Below the pieces are notes generated by a model. The model was not told where the DNA came from and did no database searches. It saw only the letters and a program-made list of their open reading frames with translations. DNA of 64,000 nucleotides, from assembly GCF_014191255.1 (NCBI RefSeq), contig NZ_JACHWH010000003.1, positions 894,451 to 958,450 on the forward strand, read 5' to 3'. Within the stretch, counting starts at the first letter, position 1, and each line of letters starts with the position of its first letter. Both the position numbers and the translations under genes were made by a program. This document shows, in pieces, positions 1 to 7,828 of the stretch. Origin of the DNA: Amycolatopsis bartoniae (GTDB lineage: Bacteria; Actinomycetota; Actinomycetes; Mycobacteriales; Pseudonocardiaceae).

Positions 1-608
1 TCCCGCAGGACGTGCTGGAGCTGCAGGGTTTCCTCACCGGGCACTCGCGCGTGTCCGGCGTGCAGGCGGTGCCGCGGCCGGAAGGCGAGGTCCCGCTGTA
101 CATCCTGGGCTCGTCGCTGTTCGGCGCGCAGCTCGCCGCGCAGCTCGGCCTGCCCTACGCGTTCGCGTCGCACTTCGCGCCCGACGCGCTGCACCAGGCG
201 GTTTCGGTGTACCGGGAGTACTTCCAGCCGTCCGAGCAGCTCGCCGAGCCGTACGTGATCGCGGGCGTGAACGTGTTCGCGGCCGAGGACACCGACGAGG
301 CCGAGGAGCAGCGGAACGTCGCCTACCGCAACCGCACGCGCAACTTCATCGCCCGCGGCGGCCGCTCGCTGACCGACGCCGAGGTGGACGCCTTCCTCGC
401 CTCGCCGGGCGGCAGCCAGCTCGCCTCGATGACGAAGTACACCGCCTCGGGCACGCCGGAGCAGGTGCGCGCGTACCTGGCGGACTTCGCCGCGGACGCC
501 CAGGCGGACGAGCTGATCACCGTCCACCAGGCGACGCGGATCGAGGACCGGGTGCGCTCGGTGGAGCTGACCGCGGCCGCGATGGCCGCGGAGCCCGCCC
601 AGCGCTGA
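1..608 (+). CDS. LLM-class flavin-dependent oxidoreductase, C-terminal part (gene begins outside the window)
   Basis: About 200 residues are visible, open from the left edge in the frame of base 3 and ending at the TGA before 609. The segment GSSLFGAQLAAQLGLP followed by YAFASHFAPDAL is the FMN-binding barrel end typical of luciferase-like monooxygenases, closest in style to the MsnO8/YhbW group. These enzymes use reduced flavin to oxidise small organic substrates in the cytoplasm. The gene converges on the ssuD gene with only six bases between stop codons, so it is not part of the ssu operon, although LLM enzymes often sit beside sulfonate genes. The substrate cannot be told. The N-terminus and start are not in the window. 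Confidence 0.85.
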   Translation, partial: PQDVLELQGFLTGHSRVSGVQAVPRPEGEVPLYILGSSLFGAQLAAQLGLPYAFASHFAPDALHQAVSVYREYFQPSEQLAEPYVIAGVNVFAAEDTDEAEEQRNVAYRNRTRNFIARGGRSLTDAEVDAFLASPGGSQLASMTKYTASGTPEQVRAYLADFAADAQADELITVHQATRIEDRVRSVELTAAAMAAEPAQR

Positions 609-614
609 GGCGCC

Positions 615-1766
615 TCACTGGGCTGCGACTGTCCTTTCCGGACGGAGCTGTGCCGTCGGCGTGCCGCCCAGCAGGCCGCGGCGCGCCAGCTCCGGCCGGA
701 CGCCCTCGCCGAACCAGTACGCCTCCTCCAGGTGCGGGTAGCCGGACAGCACGAACTCCTCGAAGCCCAGCGCGTGGTACTCCTCGATGAGGTCGGCGAC
801 CTCGGCGTGGCTGCCCACGAGCGCCGTGCCCGCGCCGCCGCGCACCAGGCCGATCCCGGCCCACAGCCCGGGGTGGATCTCCAGTCCGCGCACGCCCTTC
901 GCGAGCCCGCCGCCGTGCAGCGCCACCATCCGCCGCTGCCCGACGGACTCGCTCGCGCCCAGCTGACGCTGCGCCTGCTCGACCTGCTCGGGGCTCAGCG
1001 CGTCCAGCAGCCTGCCCGCCTCCGCCCACGCCTCCTCGGAGGTGTCGCGTGAGATCGTGTGCAGCCGGATGCCGAACCGCACCTTCCTGCCCTGCGCGGC
1101 GGCCAGCTCCCGCACCCGCGCGATCTTGTCCGCCGCCTGCGCGGGCGGCTCGCCCCACGTCAGGTACACGTCGGCGTGCCGCGCGGCCACCGGCAAGGCG
1201 GCCGGGGACGAGCCGCCGAAGTACACCTGCGGCAGCGGATCCGGCGGGGCGAGCAGTGTCGCGCCCTCGACCCGCAGGTGGTCGCCGTCGAAGTCGAACG
1301 GCTGCCCGCTCCACACGCCCCGCAGGATCGACAGGAACTCGTCGGTGCGCGCGTAGCGCTGGTCGTGGTCGTGCCAGTCGCCGAACCGGCGCTGCTCCAC
1401 GGAGTCGCCGCCGGTCACGATGTTGAGCAGCAGCCGGCCGCCGGAGATCCGCTGGTAGCTCGCGGCCATCTGCGCGGCGAGCGTCGGAGACAGCACGCCG
1501 GGCCGGAACGCGACGAGGTACTTGAGCTTCCGGGTCTCGCGCAGCAGCGCCGCGGTGACCAGCCACGCGTCCTCGCACCACGTGCCGGTGGGCGTCAGCA
1601 CGCCCTCGAAGCCGAGCGACTCGGCGGCGCGCGCGACCTGCGCGAGGTAGTCGATGTCCGGCTCCCGCTGGGCGGCCGGGCCGAGGGACTTGTTGGCGTG
1701 GAAGCGTTCCACGATCGTCCGGCTGTCGCCGGAGGTGGGCAGGAACCAGTGCGGCGTGACGGTCAT
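615..1766 (-). CDS. ssuD: FMNH2-dependent alkanesulfonate monooxygenase SsuD
   Basis: The 383-residue product has the length of SsuD (about 380) and its typical regions: HWFLPTSGDSR at the N-terminus, LLNIVTGGDSVEQRRFGDW near residue 125 and the TRTDEFL-type loop (here YARTDEFLSILRG). SsuD is a cytoplasmic luciferase-family enzyme that cleaves C1-C14 alkanesulfonates to an aldehyde and sulfite, using FMNH2 from a separate reductase, so that sulfite can feed cysteine synthesis. It is the last gene of a minus-strand operon: ATG at 1766 lies three bases after the ssuA stop. No ssuE flavin reductase is present nearby, so the reductant must come from elsewhere. The family assignment is firm; the exact sulfonate range is not visible. 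Confidence 0.93.
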   Translation of the reverse strand: MTVTPHWFLPTSGDSRTIVERFHANKSLGPAAQREPDIDYLAQVARAAESLGFEGVLTPTGTWCEDAWLVTAALLRETRKLKYLVAFRPGVLSPTLAAQMAASYQRISGGRLLLNIVTGGDSVEQRRFGDWHDHDQRYARTDEFLSILRGVWSGQPFDFDGDHLRVEGATLLAPPDPLPQVYFGGSSPAALPVAARHADVYLTWGEPPAQAADKIARVRELAAAQGRKVRFGIRLHTISRDTSEEAWAEAGRLLDALSPEQVEQAQRQLGASESVGQRRMVALHGGGLAKGVRGLEIHPGLWAGIGLVRGGAGTALVGSHAEVADLIEEYHALGFEEFVLSGYPHLEEAYWFGEGVRPELARRGLLGGTPTAQLRPERTVAAQ

Positions 1767-1769
1767 CGG

Positions 1770-2777
1770 TCATCCCCTCGCGGCGGCGAGATCGGCGGCG
1801 TACCGGCGGTCGACGAACTTCGCGAAGTCGACCTTGCCCGGCAGCACCTTGTCGTTGGTGAAGGCGTCGGACAGTTCCTGCTCGGACGCCACGACGGTGT
1901 CGTCCAGTTCGACCGGCAGGTCCGGTCCCTTGCTCGTGGCGGCACGGGCGACGTCGGGCGCGAGCCCGGTGTCCGCGGCCCACGCCTGCGCCCACTGATC
2001 GCGATGCGCGTCCGACCAGCGCTCGGCCTTGGCGATCCGGACGACGTAGTCCCGGATCGCGGCGTTCTTGCCCGCGTCCGACAGCGCCGCGCGCCCGGCG
2101 ACCTGGAAGCTGTAGCCGTTCGCGGTGCCGGTGCCGTCGGCCAGCACGCGGGCGTGCGCTTCGAGCTGCGCCTGCGAGGTGTACGGGTCCCACACCGCCC
2201 ACGCGTCGATGCGGTGCTGGGTGAAGGCGCCGTAGGCGTCGGCGGGCTGCAGGAAAGACAGCTTGACGTCCTTTGTGGACATTCCGGCCCTACGCAGGGT
2301 CAGCAGGATCTGCCCGTGCGCGGAACTGCCCTTGGCGACCCCGATGGTCTTGCCGCGCAGGTCGGCCACGGTCTTGAGCGGCGAGTCGGCGGGTACCAGC
2401 ACGGTGTCGCTCACGACGTTGCCCTTCGCCGCGCTGACGACCGAGATCTGGCCGTCGGCGGCGGCGGAGAAGATCGGGGGAGTGTTGCCGACGCCGCCGA
2501 TGTCGATCGCGCCCGCGGAGGCCGCCTCCAGCAGCGGCGGGCCGGACGTGAAGGTGGCCCACTCGATCTTGTACGGCAGGTCGTCCAGCAGTCCCGCGGC
2601 CTTCAGCAGGGTCTGCGAGTTGCCCTTCTGGTCGCCCACCTTCAGCGTCACCTTCGCGAGGTCGGCGGCGCTGACGGGCGGCGGCACGGTCGCCGGGCCC
2701 TGCGCGGCGGTGGTGCCGCCGCACGCGGCGAGGCCCAGCGTGAGCAGCAGGGCGGCGAACAGGTTACGCGAGCGCAT
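1770..2777 (-). CDS. ssuA: Aliphatic sulfonate ABC transporter substrate-binding lipoprotein
   Basis: The 335-residue protein begins with a short signal and a lipobox ending in Cys (GLAACGG, about residue 19), so it is expected to be a membrane-anchored extracytoplasmic binding protein. The body has the SsuA/TauA-like NMT1 fold signature, e.g. KVGDQKGNSQTLLKAAGLL and IDIGGVGNTPPIFSAAADG, and the AWAVWDPYTSQAQ segment near residue 185. It delivers sulfonates to SsuC/SsuB. The start ATG at 2777 overlaps the end of ssuB by 14 bases and the gene is followed almost directly by ssuD, indicating translational coupling in one operon. Confidence 0.92.
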   Translation of the reverse strand: MRSRNLFAALLLTLGLAACGGTTAAQGPATVPPPVSAADLAKVTLKVGDQKGNSQTLLKAAGLLDDLPYKIEWATFTSGPPLLEAASAGAIDIGGVGNTPPIFSAAADGQISVVSAAKGNVVSDTVLVPADSPLKTVADLRGKTIGVAKGSSAHGQILLTLRRAGMSTKDVKLSFLQPADAYGAFTQHRIDAWAVWDPYTSQAQLEAHARVLADGTGTANGYSFQVAGRAALSDAGKNAAIRDYVVRIAKAERWSDAHRDQWAQAWAADTGLAPDVARAATSKGPDLPVELDDTVVASEQELSDAFTNDKVLPGKVDFAKFVDRRYAADLAAARG

Positions 2778-3462
2778 GATCGGTCACTCCCAGGGCGGCG
2801 AGCACGTCGGCCCGCACGTCGAGGTGGTCGCCCAGCTTGCGCGGGCGGGGGTGGTCGAGGGTGTGCTCGGCGAGGATCCGGCCGTCGCCGAGCACCAGCA
2901 CGCGGTCGGCCAGCAGCAGGGCCTCGTCGACGTCGTGGGTCACCAGCAGGATGCCGGGCCGGTGCTCCTGCCACAGGTCCTCGACCAGCCGCTGCATCGC
3001 CAGCCGGGTCAGCGCGTCGAGCGCGCCGAACGGCTCGTCGAGCAGCAGGAGGTCCGGTTCCCGCACGAGAGCCCTGGCCAGCGAGACGCGCTGGGCCTCG
3101 CCGCCGGACAGCGTGCGGGGCCAGGCGTCGGCGTGCGTGGCGAGCCGGACCTCGCCGAGCGCGCGTTCGGCCAGTTCGCGGTCGCGGCCTCGCCCGGGCA
3201 GGCCGAGCACGACGTTGCGCCACACCCGCCGCCACGGCAGCAACCGGGGCTGCTGGAACGCGATCGACACCGCGCCCTCGACGGTCACCTCGCCCTCGAC
3301 GTCCGGGTCGAGCCCGGCCAGGATCCGCAGCAGCGTGGACTTCCCCGAACCGCTGCGGCCGAGCAGGGCCACGAACTCGCCGCGCGCGATCTCCAGGTCC
3401 ACTTCGGACAGTACGGTGCGCGGGCCGAACCGCTTGGTCAGGCCCTTTATCCGTGCCGCCAC
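2764..3462 (-). CDS. ssuB: Aliphatic sulfonate ABC transporter ATP-binding protein
   Basis: The 232-residue ATPase has Walker A GRSGSGKST, the Q-loop SIAFQQPRLLPWRRV, signature LSGGEAQRVSLARAL, Walker B LLLLDEPFGALD and the switch His in LLVTHDVDEAL. The LLPWRRVWRNV stretch is typical of the SsuB/TauB/NrtD group. The frame stays open further upstream, but GTG at 3462 is chosen because a GGAGG ribosome-binding site (3475-3471) precedes it by 8 bases and because the protein then has the usual length. It overlaps the end of ssuC by 16 bases. It powers sulfonate uptake on the inner face of the membrane. Confidence 0.92.
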   Translation of the reverse strand: MAARIKGLTKRFGPRTVLSEVDLEIARGEFVALLGRSGSGKSTLLRILAGLDPDVEGEVTVEGAVSIAFQQPRLLPWRRVWRNVVLGLPGRGRDRELAERALGEVRLATHADAWPRTLSGGEAQRVSLARALVREPDLLLLDEPFGALDALTRLAMQRLVEDLWQEHRPGILLVTHDVDEALLLADRVLVLGDGRILAEHTLDHPRPRKLGDHLDVRADVLAALGVTDHALA

Positions 3463-4268
3463 CGCAGTGCCCTCCGTTCGACGAGGCGGACCAGTGCGTC
3501 GGTGGCCAGGCCCAGCACCGCGTAGACGACGAGCCCGACCACGATCACGTCGGTGCGCAGGAAGTCGCGCGCGTTGGTGATGAGGTAGCCCAGCCCGGCG
3601 TCGGCGTTCACCGTCTCGCCGACGATCAGCGCGAGCCACGCGACGCCGAGGGACTGGCGCAGGCCGACGAGCGCCTGCGGGACGGCCGAGGGCAGCTGGA
3701 CGTGCAGGAGCCGTTCGCCGCGGGTGTAGCCGAGCGCCTTCGCCGCCTCCACGAGGTCGGGGTCGACGCCGCGCAGCGCCGAGAAGATGTTGAGGTACAA
3801 GGGAAAGAGCACGCCGAGCGCGACGAGCAGGATCTTCGGTTCTTCACCGATGCCGAACCACAGGATGAACAGCGGGATCAGCCCGAGGAACGGCAGCGTG
3901 CGCAGCATCTGCACGGGCGGGTCGATCAGGACCCCGGCCCACGCCGACAGCCCGGCGGCGACGCCCAGCACCAGCGCGACGGCGGCGCCGATCGCGAACC
4001 CGGCGGCCACCCGGCCCAGTGACACCACGAAAGCGTCACCCAGTTCGCCCGAGCGGGCGGTCTCGATGCCCGCCTGCAGTACGGTCCACGGCGAGCTCAG
4101 CTTGTCCGCCGGCAGCAGCCCCGTCGAGCTCGCCACCTGCCACAACCCCAGCAGCGCCAACGGGCTGAGCCAGCGGCGCAGGTCGGGCAGGCGGCGTTTC
4201 CGGGGCGGTGGTGGTCCTTCGGCGGTTTCCTCCGGGCGTGCGAGCACGCCGGTGGCGGTCAGTGACAC
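3447..4268 (-). CDS. ssuC: Aliphatic sulfonate ABC transporter permease
   Basis: The 273-residue membrane protein shows several hydrophobic spans and the inner-membrane-loop EAA motif of ABC permeases (EAAKALGYTRGERLLHVQLP), followed by QALVGLRQSLGVAWLALIVGE, characteristic of SsuC/TauC. GTG at 4268 is preferred over earlier in-frame starts because a GGGGAG site lies just upstream and the length matches the family. It is the first gene of the minus-strand operon ssuC-ssuB-ssuA-ssuD. The order with ssuC first differs from the E. coli order ssuEADCB. Regulation probably acts on the 480-base region upstream. Confidence 0.9.
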   Translation of the reverse strand: MSLTATGVLARPEETAEGPPPPRKRRLPDLRRWLSPLALLGLWQVASSTGLLPADKLSSPWTVLQAGIETARSGELGDAFVVSLGRVAAGFAIGAAVALVLGVAAGLSAWAGVLIDPPVQMLRTLPFLGLIPLFILWFGIGEEPKILLVALGVLFPLYLNIFSALRGVDPDLVEAAKALGYTRGERLLHVQLPSAVPQALVGLRQSLGVAWLALIVGETVNADAGLGYLITNARDFLRTDVIVVGLVVYAVLGLATDALVRLVERRALRWRHG

Positions 4269-4752
4269 GGATTTCTCCCCACTGGAGCCGGAAGTGCGTG
4301 GGGGCCATGGAACCGTCCACGGCGCCGGAGCGTCAACGCGTCCCGCACTGTGGAAGCCCGGTTCGGGTGACGAGACCGGGTGACCGGGGGACGGGCGGAT
4401 ACTGACTGTCATGCGGTCACACAGGGTGCCGGGGTGCGTTCGTGCCGGATCTGCTGCGGGCACTGAAGACACAAAACCTTGCGGCGCAAGGGTTTTCTAC
4501 CTTACGGGGGTTCCCCGGCTGCGAAACAGGTTCACGATGAACGGGCGGTGGCGAGCAGGTTCCGCAGTGGCTTGCGGATCGGTGGCTTCCGGTGATCCTC
4601 TGTGGACGGATTTCCCCCGGTGGGGGCATGGCCGCGGGGCGGTGCCGGTGCGAGGCTGTAACGGCGGCGGTGCCCAGAGCCGCCGCGAAGCCGAGAGGCG
4701 GTGTCCGCCGGCCGGGGTTCCGGGCGGCGGCGTTCCCGACAGGAGGCGCGTG
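4269..4752 (+). other. Intergenic region between divergent ssuC and STAS genes
   Basis: These 484 bases hold no credible gene. A frame is open from 4411 into the STAS gene, but its product is a low-complexity Gly/Arg run without a domain. The region should contain the ssu operon promoter on the minus strand and the STAS promoter on the plus strand. One clear inverted repeat (4473-4496) is listed separately. I looked on the minus strand for a SAM-riboswitch core (GGCAACCC and partner) upstream of ssuC and did not find one. Confidence 0.6.
4473..4496. promoter_or_regulatory. Inverted repeat, possible operator or bidirectional hairpin
   Basis: AAAACCTTGCG (4473-4483) is matched by CGCAAGGGTTTT (4485-4496), a near-perfect dyad with one extra G. 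It is markedly less GC-rich than its surroundings. It lies about 205 bases upstream of ssuC and 257 upstream of the STAS start. The T run at the right end could make it a weak rho-independent terminator, but no gene runs into it, so an operator role for the ssu promoter is the better guess. Confidence 0.4.
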
Positions 4753-5130
4753 GTGGCCGGAGAGAGTGCACGGGTGGCCGCCCCCGGTCCGCGGCTGCGG
4801 GTCCGGGTGGAGTGGCCGTTGCCCGCGGTGGTGGTCGTCCGCGTCGAGGGGGAGGTCGACCTGCTGACCGGCCCGCAGCTGTGGTCGGCGCTGCGGGAGC
4901 AGGCCGCGTCCCGGCCGGAGGTGCTGGTGCTCGACCTGGCGGACGTGTGGTTCTTCGGCGCGCGCGGCCTCGAGCTGCTGCTGTCGGCCCAGGCGCTGCT
5001 GGCCCACGGCGACGGCGTGCTGCGGCTGGCGAGCCCGTCTCATGCCGTGATGCGCACGCTGGGGGTGCTGGGGATGGCGGCCGGGTTCGAGACCTGCGTG
5101 CGGGCCCTGGCGCCGGTGGTCGAGCGCTAG
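4753..5130 (+). CDS. STAS-domain protein (anti-sigma-factor antagonist family)
   Basis: The 125-residue product is a single STAS domain: VEWPLPAVVVVRVEGEVDLLTGPQLW, then EVLVLDLADVWFFGARGLELLL, where SpoIIAA-like proteins carry a phosphorylatable Ser/Thr in a DLSGVxFxDSxGL loop. Here the position reads FFGARGLELL, so the usual serine is replaced by Ala or Arg. Start: GTG 4753 is chosen because AGGAGG (4741-4746) lies 6 bases upstream; GTG 4750 directly before it is possible. No anti-sigma kinase or sigma factor is adjacent. It probably takes part in a partner-switching pathway encoded elsewhere, or has lost phospho-control. Confidence 0.75.
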   Translation: MAGESARVAAPGPRLRVRVEWPLPAVVVVRVEGEVDLLTGPQLWSALREQAASRPEVLVLDLADVWFFGARGLELLLSAQALLAHGDGVLRLASPSHAVMRTLGVLGMAAGFETCVRALAPVVER

Positions 5131-5312
5131 GCCCGCGGTCGCTGGTGGGTGTGGGGAGAGTCCGTCCGCGGGCGCGGCCCCGCGATCGCACGTGCCCGGG
5201 AACGCCTCTGCTGTCCCGGCACATGTGCGACGGTTTCCACCGGCCTCAGCAAAACCGCGGACGCTATCCGCAGCAAAACGGATCATCGCGGCTGATGAGG
5301 CAGCCGAACCCG

Positions 5313-6383
5313 TCAGCCCACCGCGTCGACCACCGCGTCCGCGAAGGCGCGCGTGCCCGCCGTCCCGCCCAGGTCCGCCGTCGCGGTACCCGTCCGCAAC
5401 GTGTCCGCCACCGCCGCCTCCATCCGCCGCGCGGCGGCCGTCAGCTGGGGGTTCGAGTGACGGGTGGCGAGCCAGTCCAGGAGCATCGCGCACGACAGGA
5501 TCATCGCCGCCGGGTTGGCGGTGTCCTGGCCCGCGATGTCGGGCGCCGAGCCGTGGGTGGCCTGGGCCATGGCGCGGTCCGCGGACGCGTTGACCGACGG
5601 GGCGATGCCCAGCGAGCCCGCGATCTCGGCCGTCAGATCGGACAGGATGTCGCCGAACATGTTCTCCGTGACGAGCACGTCGAACTCCGGCGCCCGCCGC
5701 AGCAGGTGGACCGTCATGGCGTCGATGTGCTCGTCGTCCACCGCCACGTCCGGGTACTCCCGCGCCACCTCGCGGCACACCTGGAGAAACAACCCGCTGG
5801 TCAGCCGCAGCACGTTCGCCTTGTGCACCACCGTCACGCGGCCACGCCGCCCCCGCGCGAGCCGGAACGCTTCGTGCGCGATGCGTTCCACCGCGGCCCG
5901 CGTGATGATGCCGTGGGCGATCGCGACGTCCGGCGTCGGCATGAACTCACCCGCGCCCGCGAACGTGTTCCGGTCGGCGTAGAAACCCTCGGTGTTCTCC
6001 CGCACCACCACGAGATCCGTGCCCGGCAGGAGCGCACGCGCCCCGTCGAACGCCTTCGCCGGCCGGATATTCGCGAACAACCCGAAGTGCTTGCGGATCG
6101 TGCCGCTCGGGTTCAGCCGGGACCGGTGCGGCTCGGGATAACCGGCGTTGTCGTGCGGCCCCAGCACCCACGCCTCCAGCCCGGAAAGCGCTTTCACCGT
6201 GGCGTCCGGCAGGGGAGAACCGGCACTCTCGATCGCCGAGCGGCCCACCGGCAGCGGCACCCACTCGACGGGCGGCATCCCGGCGGCCGCGACCGCCGCG
6301 TCCACCACCCGCACCGCGGCGGGCACGATCTCCGGGCCGATCCCGTCGCCTTCGAGGACGCCGAGCCGCAAGGAAACACTCAT
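5313..6383 (-). CDS. Isocitrate/isopropylmalate dehydrogenase family protein
   Basis: The 356-residue enzyme starts LGVLEGDGIGPEIVPAAVRVV and contains the family signature region NMFGDILSDLTAEIAGSLGIAPS, with the metal-binding aspartates, plus VVRENTEGFYADRNTF near residue 130 and HGSAPDIAGQDTANPAA near the C-terminus. These NAD(P)+ enzymes oxidatively decarboxylate beta-hydroxyacids such as 3-isopropylmalate, isocitrate, homoisocitrate or tartrate. The ENTEG loop with Tyr-Ala-Asp rather than the isocitrate or leuB versions does not fix the substrate. It is co-transcribed with the upstream 130-residue gene (5-base gap). The start is ATG 6383. Confidence 0.85.
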   Translation of the reverse strand: MSVSLRLGVLEGDGIGPEIVPAAVRVVDAAVAAAGMPPVEWVPLPVGRSAIESAGSPLPDATVKALSGLEAWVLGPHDNAGYPEPHRSRLNPSGTIRKHFGLFANIRPAKAFDGARALLPGTDLVVVRENTEGFYADRNTFAGAGEFMPTPDVAIAHGIITRAAVERIAHEAFRLARGRRGRVTVVHKANVLRLTSGLFLQVCREVAREYPDVAVDDEHIDAMTVHLLRRAPEFDVLVTENMFGDILSDLTAEIAGSLGIAPSVNASADRAMAQATHGSAPDIAGQDTANPAAMILSCAMLLDWLATRHSNPQLTAAARRMEAAVADTLRTGTATADLGGTAGTRAFADAVVDAVG

Positions 6384-6388
6384 CCGCG

Positions 6389-6781
6389 TCAGAACTCGTC
6401 CGACCGGGTCAGCTCGTGTTCGAGCGCGTCCGCCCGCGCGACCACCGACCGGAGCGGGCGCCCGAACTCCTCCTCCAGGTGCAGCGACGCCAGCGGCACG
6501 GTGTGCTTGATCAGCGCGACGCCGTCCACCACGGCCGCGCCGCCGACCGGTGACGCGCCCGCCAGCTCCAGCAGCCGCCGCAGGTCGAGCTTGTCGGCCC
6601 AGCCCACCGGCGACGAGATCTCCGCGCACGGCGCGCCGTCGGCGTCCGGCAGGTAGTGCACCGCGACCTGCTGCGTCCGGCCGCCGTCGGTGCCGACGCG
6701 GAACCGCAGCCAGTCGTTCGCGTCCTCCAGTACCTCGTACCGGACTCGCACGTAGTTGATCACGTCGGCCCAGACCGTCAC
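6389..6781 (-). CDS. Conserved hypothetical protein (130 aa), co-transcribed with the dehydrogenase
   Basis: The product is small, acidic and soluble with no signal or membrane segment. It opens TVWADVINYVRVRYEVLEDA and has alternating beta-like and charged stretches (DWLRFRVGTDGGRTQQVAVHYL), reminiscent of the YbjN/CesT-like chaperone-fold proteins that actinomycetes carry in number, but I do not recognise it with certainty. The start is GTG 6781 after a weak AAAGG site. The stop lies 5 bases before the dehydrogenase ATG, so both are one operon, and a helper role for that enzyme is possible but unproven. Confidence 0.65.
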   Translation of the reverse strand: MTVWADVINYVRVRYEVLEDANDWLRFRVGTDGGRTQQVAVHYLPDADGAPCAEISSPVGWADKLDLRRLLELAGASPVGGAAVVDGVALIKHTVPLASLHLEEEFGRPLRSVVARADALEHELTRSDEF

Positions 6782-6843
6782 CTTCGCCGCCTTTCGCCTG
6801 CCGGTAGCGGCGCCAGCTTAACCGCACCGGCAGGCGGGCCGCG

Positions 6844-7695
6844 TCAGCCGAGGCCGAGGACCGCGATCGTGCGGGCGGCCATCTGCGCCTCGCCGAGCGC
6901 GTTCGGGTGCACGACGACCGGGTTGGTGCCCTGCAGCACCGGCTCGATCCAGCGGACCCCCGCCGCCTGGCACGCGTCGTGCCCGTTCGACGCGCTGCTG
7001 AAGTCCACATAGGTCACGCCGGTCGCGGCGGCGGCGCGGCGGATCGCGTCGTTCAGCGTCGCCTGGATGCCCCGCAGGTACGGCACGTCACCGGTGGCGA
7101 CGGGCATCTTGTCGAAGCAGCCGCCCGTCGCGGGCAGGATCCACGGGTAGCCGAGGATGCCGACCTCCGCGTGCGGCGCCTTGGCCCGCACCGCCTGCAG
7201 CGCGCTCACCAGTGACGGGTAGGTCTTGGTGCGGATGGTGTCCTCGAAGGACGAGCCGTACAGGTCGTGGCACGGGCTGCCCTGCCCGAGCGACGCGATC
7301 CCGGCGACCCCGCACGCGAGGATCGCGCTGATGAACACGCCGCTGTCGTTGCCGCCGATCGTCATCGTGGTCACGTCGGTGTCCGCGCTCAGCGCGTCGA
7401 CCTGCGGCGGCACACCGGGGTACTGCGAGGTGGTGAAGTGCCGCGTCTCCGCGGCGCCGCACGTCACGTCGGTGAGGTGCGCACCGGTCGCCTTGGCGAT
7501 GTCGTGGGGGTAGTTGAGGGACGAACGCAGGCACAGCGGCGGGGCGGTGGGGTCGGGCGGCAGGACACCGGAGGCGGCGCTGTAGGAGTCGCCGAGGGCG
7601 ACGTAGTCCAGCGGGGTGGCGGCCTGGGCGGGCACGGCGGCGAACGTGGCGGCGGCGGTGGCCGCGGCGAGGGCGGCGGACAGGCGGCGTGGCAT
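6844..7695 (-). CDS. Secreted SGNH/GDSL-family hydrolase (lipase or esterase)
   Basis: The 283-residue protein has a signal peptide (MPRRLSAALAAATAAATF, cleavage after AQA about residue 26). Block I is DYVALGDSYSAASG with the nucleophile Ser in GDS; block III is TIGGNDSGVF; the C-terminal block V holds VVVHPNALGEAQMA with the catalytic Asp/His region (here HPNALG, with the usual D replaced or shifted). Paired cysteines fit the extracellular SCO7513-like phospholipase/lipase group of actinomycetes. The start ATG 7695 has a GGGAG site upstream. It is secreted and probably cleaves esters of lipids. A 14-bp palindrome lies 36 bases upstream of the start. Confidence 0.85.
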   Translation of the reverse strand: MPRRLSAALAAATAAATFAAVPAQAATPLDYVALGDSYSAASGVLPPDPTAPPLCLRSSLNYPHDIAKATGAHLTDVTCGAAETRHFTTSQYPGVPPQVDALSADTDVTTMTIGGNDSGVFISAILACGVAGIASLGQGSPCHDLYGSSFEDTIRTKTYPSLVSALQAVRAKAPHAEVGILGYPWILPATGGCFDKMPVATGDVPYLRGIQATLNDAIRRAAAATGVTYVDFSSASNGHDACQAAGVRWIEPVLQGTNPVVVHPNALGEAQMAARTIAVLGLG

Positions 7696-7730
7696 GGCTT
7701 CTCCCGGCTTCGACGACGGTGATCCAATTA

Positions 7731-7744
7731 CTACTCGTGAGTAG
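7731..7744. promoter_or_regulatory. Palindrome CTACTC-GT-GAGTAG upstream of the SGNH hydrolase
   Basis: Six-base arms with a 2-base centre lie 36 bases upstream of the hydrolase ATG, inside a short AT-richer patch. This is the size and shape of a TetR-type half-site pair. The regulator is unknown. Confidence 0.4.
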
Positions 7745-7777
7745 GTAGCTAGATGGTCGAGCACGGGGAGGTGCGCC

Positions 7778-7792
7778 GTCAACACTGTTGAC
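7778..7792. promoter_or_regulatory. Palindromic operator GTCAACA-C-TGTTGAC (site A)
   Basis: A perfect 15-bp dyad with 7-base arms sits 36 bases upstream of the HSL-type hydrolase gene. The same GTCAAC...GTTGAC core recurs upstream of the SDR gene (10352-10366) and, with slightly changed arms, upstream of the Baeyer-Villiger monooxygenase (58827-58846). It is most simply the binding site of the TetR protein encoded at 8783. Confidence 0.65.
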
Positions 7793-7828
7793 CTACCGTG
7801 GTCGCGGCGCGGAAAGGAGGCCGGACGG

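Noticed and set aside
1059..4022. Very long open frame on the plus strand opposite the ssu operon (987 codons)
   Set aside because: It is a GC-rich shadow of the real genes, with His/Arg/Gln-rich low-complexity translation and no domain. Similar long shadows at 10733-13627, 33806-36961 and elsewhere were rejected for the same reason.
4269..4440. Possible SAM riboswitch upstream of the ssu operon
   Set aside because: No GGCAACCC core, no conserved pseudoknot partner and no P1 closure found on the minus strand.
6184..6195. GAAAGCGCTTTC, identical to the operator boxes at 33.3-33.9 kb
   Set aside because: It lies inside the isopropylmalate-dehydrogenase-like coding sequence (codons for VKALSG), single copy, not near a promoter; best taken as chance.
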